Below are positions 62,311-64,000 of a stretch of 64,000 nucleotides of DNA, in pieces. The notes under the pieces are model-generated. The model worked only from the letters and a program-made list of their open reading frames with translations. It was not told the DNA's origin and searched no databases. Origin of the DNA: Kushneria aurantia DSM 21353 (GTDB lineage Bacteria; Pseudomonadota; Gammaproteobacteria; Pseudomonadales; Halomonadaceae). The stretch spans positions 248,001 through 312,000 of the forward strand of contig NZ_KB907862.1 in the NCBI RefSeq assembly GCF_000382245.1, read 5' to 3'. A program made the position numbers and the translations under genes. Every line of letters starts with the position of its first letter. The first letter of the stretch is position 1.

Positions 62311-64000
62311 GAGGTCACCTCCTCGGTATGGCGCCTGCTGCTCTGGCTGTCGGATGTCGCCGCGCTGCCATTGGCCGGCGCTGCGTCGGTGGCCAGCGCA
62401 TCGGCAACCAGTTCGGCAAGGTCGCGCACCTCGGCGCCGGCATCCACCACGCCTTCCAGCATGGCGGTGCACTGCGGACAGCCCACGGCGACCAGATCGG
62501 CGCCGGTGCGCTCGACATCCTGCATGCGCATATCGGGAATGCGCTGCTTGCCGGGCACGTCGGTAATCGGCGCGCCGCCGCCGCCACCGCAGCAGCGCGA
62601 GCGGTAGCCGGAGCGCGCCATTTCGGTCAGTTCGACCCCCAGCGCTTTCAGCACGCGCCGCGGCGCTTCGTATTCACCGTTGTAGCGACCCAGGTAGCAG
62701 GGGTCGTGATAGGTCACGCTACCGCGCTGGCGGCTGTCCAGCTGCAGCCGCCCGCTCTCGATCAGGCGATCGATAAAGCCGCTGTGATGGTAGACCGCGT
62801 AGTGGCCGCCGTAGGCGTCGTACTCGTTTTTCAGCACGTGGAAGCTGTGCGGGTCGCAGGTGACAATGTGGTCGAAGCGGTAGCGCGCGAGCGTTGCGAT
62901 GTTGCGCTCGGCCAGCGAGCGGAAAGTTGCCTCGTCGCCGAGCCGGCGCGCCACGTCGCCGCTGTCGCGCTCCTCGTTACCCAGCACGGCGAAATCGACG
63001 CCGCCGGCCCGCAGTACCTTCACCAGCGCGCGCAGGGTGCGCTGGTTGCGCATGTCGAAAACGCCGTCGCCCAGCCACAGCAGTACCTCCGCCCGGCCGC
63101 GATCACTCATCAGCGGCAGCTCCAGGTCGGCCGCCCAGTACAGACGCGAGTCGGGGTCATAGCCGCCGGGGTTGTCGGTGGCGATCAGGTTGTCGAGCAC
63201 CACTGCGCCCTTGTCCGGCGTGCTACCGCGCTCCAGGGTCAGAAAGCGGCGCATGTCGACGATGGCGTCGACGTGCTCGATCATCATCGGGCACTCCTCG
63301 ACGCAGGCGCGGCAGGTGGTACACGACCACAGCGTATCGGCATCGACCAGCGCCTTCTCCTGTACGCCGACGATCGGCCCGTGGGCGCTGCCGGAATGTT
63401 CGCCGACCGGCTTGCCGGGGTAGGGCGAGCCGGCGTAGCGGGCATCCGAACCGCCCGCCATGCCGACCACCATGTCCTGAATCAGCTTCTTGGGGTTGAG
63501 CGGCTGGCCGGCGGCGAAGGCCGGGCAGGCGGCTTCGCAGCGCCCGCACTGCACGCAGGCGTCGAAGCCCAGCAGCTGGTTCCAGGTGAAATCAGCGGGC
63601 TGGCCGACGCCCAGCGGCGTGTTGCTGTCGTTCAGGTCCAGCGCCTTCAGGCCGGTGGAGCGGTGCTCGCCGCCGCGCCCTGCGGAGAAACGTTCGGGGC
63701 GGCGGTGAAAGGCGAGATGCAGGGCGCCGGCGAAGGCGTGCTTCATCGGCCCGCCCCAGGTCATGCCGAAAAACATCTCCCCCAGCCCCCACACCACCAC
63801 GGCGCAGAGCACCAGCGCCAGCACGATGCTGCCGAGGTTGGCGGGCAGCACGCCGGTGGCCGGCAGGGAGACGATCAGAAAGCCCAGCGAGAAGGCCATC
63901 AGGCTTTTCGGCAGGCGCATCCAGGGGCCCTTCGACAGCCTGGGCGGTGGGTTGATGCGCCGCCGGGCGACCAGCAGGCTGCCGAGGAACATCACCGCCG
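62307..64000 (-). CDS. dgcB: Dimethylglycine catabolism iron-sulfur protein DgcB, 5' end outside window
   Basis: DgcB is the membrane-linked Fe-S/CCG-domain partner that, with DgcA and the ETF, demethylates dimethylglycine to sarcosine. The visible part (about 564 residues) has three hydrophobic segments (N-terminal, about 30-80), two [4Fe-4S] motifs (CVQCGRCEAACPAF; CTTCRACVEECPM) and two CCG domains (HDPCYLGRYN, RCCGGGGG; CPQCTAML). The frame is open to the window edge, so the start is not seen. It overlaps etfA by four bases. dgcA is expected just upstream (to the right) of the window. Confidence 0.9.
   Translation of the reverse strand, partial: AVMFLGSLLVARRRINPPPRLSKGPWMRLPKSLMAFSLGFLIVSLPATGVLPANLGSIVLALVLCAVVVWGLGEMFFGMTWGGPMKHAFAGALHLAFHRRPERFSAGRGGEHRSTGLKALDLNDSNTPLGVGQPADFTWNQLLGFDACVQCGRCEAACPAFAAGQPLNPKKLIQDMVVGMAGGSDARYAGSPYPGKPVGEHSGSAHGPIVGVQEKALVDADTLWSCTTCRACVEECPMMIEHVDAIVDMRRFLTLERGSTPDKGAVVLDNLIATDNPGGYDPDSRLYWAADLELPLMSDRGRAEVLLWLGDGVFDMRNQRTLRALVKVLRAGGVDFAVLGNEERDSGDVARRLGDEATFRSLAERNIATLARYRFDHIVTCDPHSFHVLKNEYDAYGGHYAVYHHSGFIDRLIESGRLQLDSRQRGSVTYHDPCYLGRYNGEYEAPRRVLKALGVELTEMARSGYRSRCCGGGGGAPITDVPGKQRIPDMRMQDVERTGADLVAVGCPQCTAMLEGVVDAGAEVRDLAELVADALATDAAPANGSAATSDSQSSRRHTEEVTS

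Noticed and set aside
60883..62607. 574-codon plus-strand open frame
   Set aside because: Antisense to etfB, etfA and dgcB, all recognisable and overlapping head to tail; the frame has low-complexity, Gly/Ala/Arg-rich content.

Overview
The window is GC-rich gammaproteobacterial chromosome. Gene content and order (trpBA, HU, ubiCA, phoBR/phoU, uvrD, an RpiR regulator, glmS, and a complete glycine-betaine demethylation set) suggest a halophilic Halomonadaceae-type bacterium. This placement is an inference; there is no rRNA or other marker to confirm it.

Layout. 0-11.2 kb is core: trpB (truncated at the window edge), trpA, HU, ubiC-ubiA, phoB-phoR, a lipoprotein amidase, cysZ, phoU, uvrD. 11.3-34.4 kb is mixed accessory and housekeeping: an RpiR/HexR regulator, a PA3496-like small protein, an Rpn/PD-(D/E)XK protein with a 12-bp tandem repeat, a MotA/OmpA-MotB pair, a four-site DnaA-box cluster, an Na+ symporter, pdxY, a split two-gene PQQ glucose-dehydrogenase-like locus, a HigBA toxin-antitoxin pair, glmS with a DeoR regulator, a sugar MFS transporter, a MocR regulator opposite a DUF1127 gene, a VapC/Phd pair, an aldo-keto reductase with its AraC regulator, and two tiny membrane proteins. 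34.4-37.2 kb is gbcB/gbcA (glycine betaine to dimethylglycine). 60.2-64 kb is the partner electron-transfer set etfB-etfA-dgcB (dimethylglycine demethylation).

Between gbcA and the etf/dgc operon sits a ~22.9-kb catabolic island (about 37.26-60.14 kb). It is bounded by 79-bp direct repeats that carry the gbcA stop codon and its 18-bp-stem terminator. The island holds what I read as a complete indole-3-acetic acid (auxin) degradation set: iacH, A, B, C, D, E, F, G, I and a MarR gene (iacR). Most lie in one 13.8-kb, 16-gene plus-strand operon that also contains a TRAP transporter, a 4-oxalocrotonate-tautomerase-like protein, two ketopantoate-reductase-like proteins and a class II aldolase. A second TRAP system is split across the island: dctQM at the left end, a lone dctP with a DcaP-type porin on the right. 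The right part adds an octopine-dehydrogenase-like and a 3-hydroxyacyl-CoA-dehydrogenase-like enzyme with an AraC regulator, and looks more AT-rich.

Regulatory reading: a 12-mer (TTTTCATGTGAT) occurs in front of the left dctQM, in the spacer of the predicted iac operon promoter, and in front of the right dctP-porin pair, suggesting one island-wide regulon. The left dctQM also has a close match to a sigma-54 promoter. The expected end product of the iac pathway is catechol; no catechol ring-cleavage genes are in this window, so the host must supply them elsewhere.
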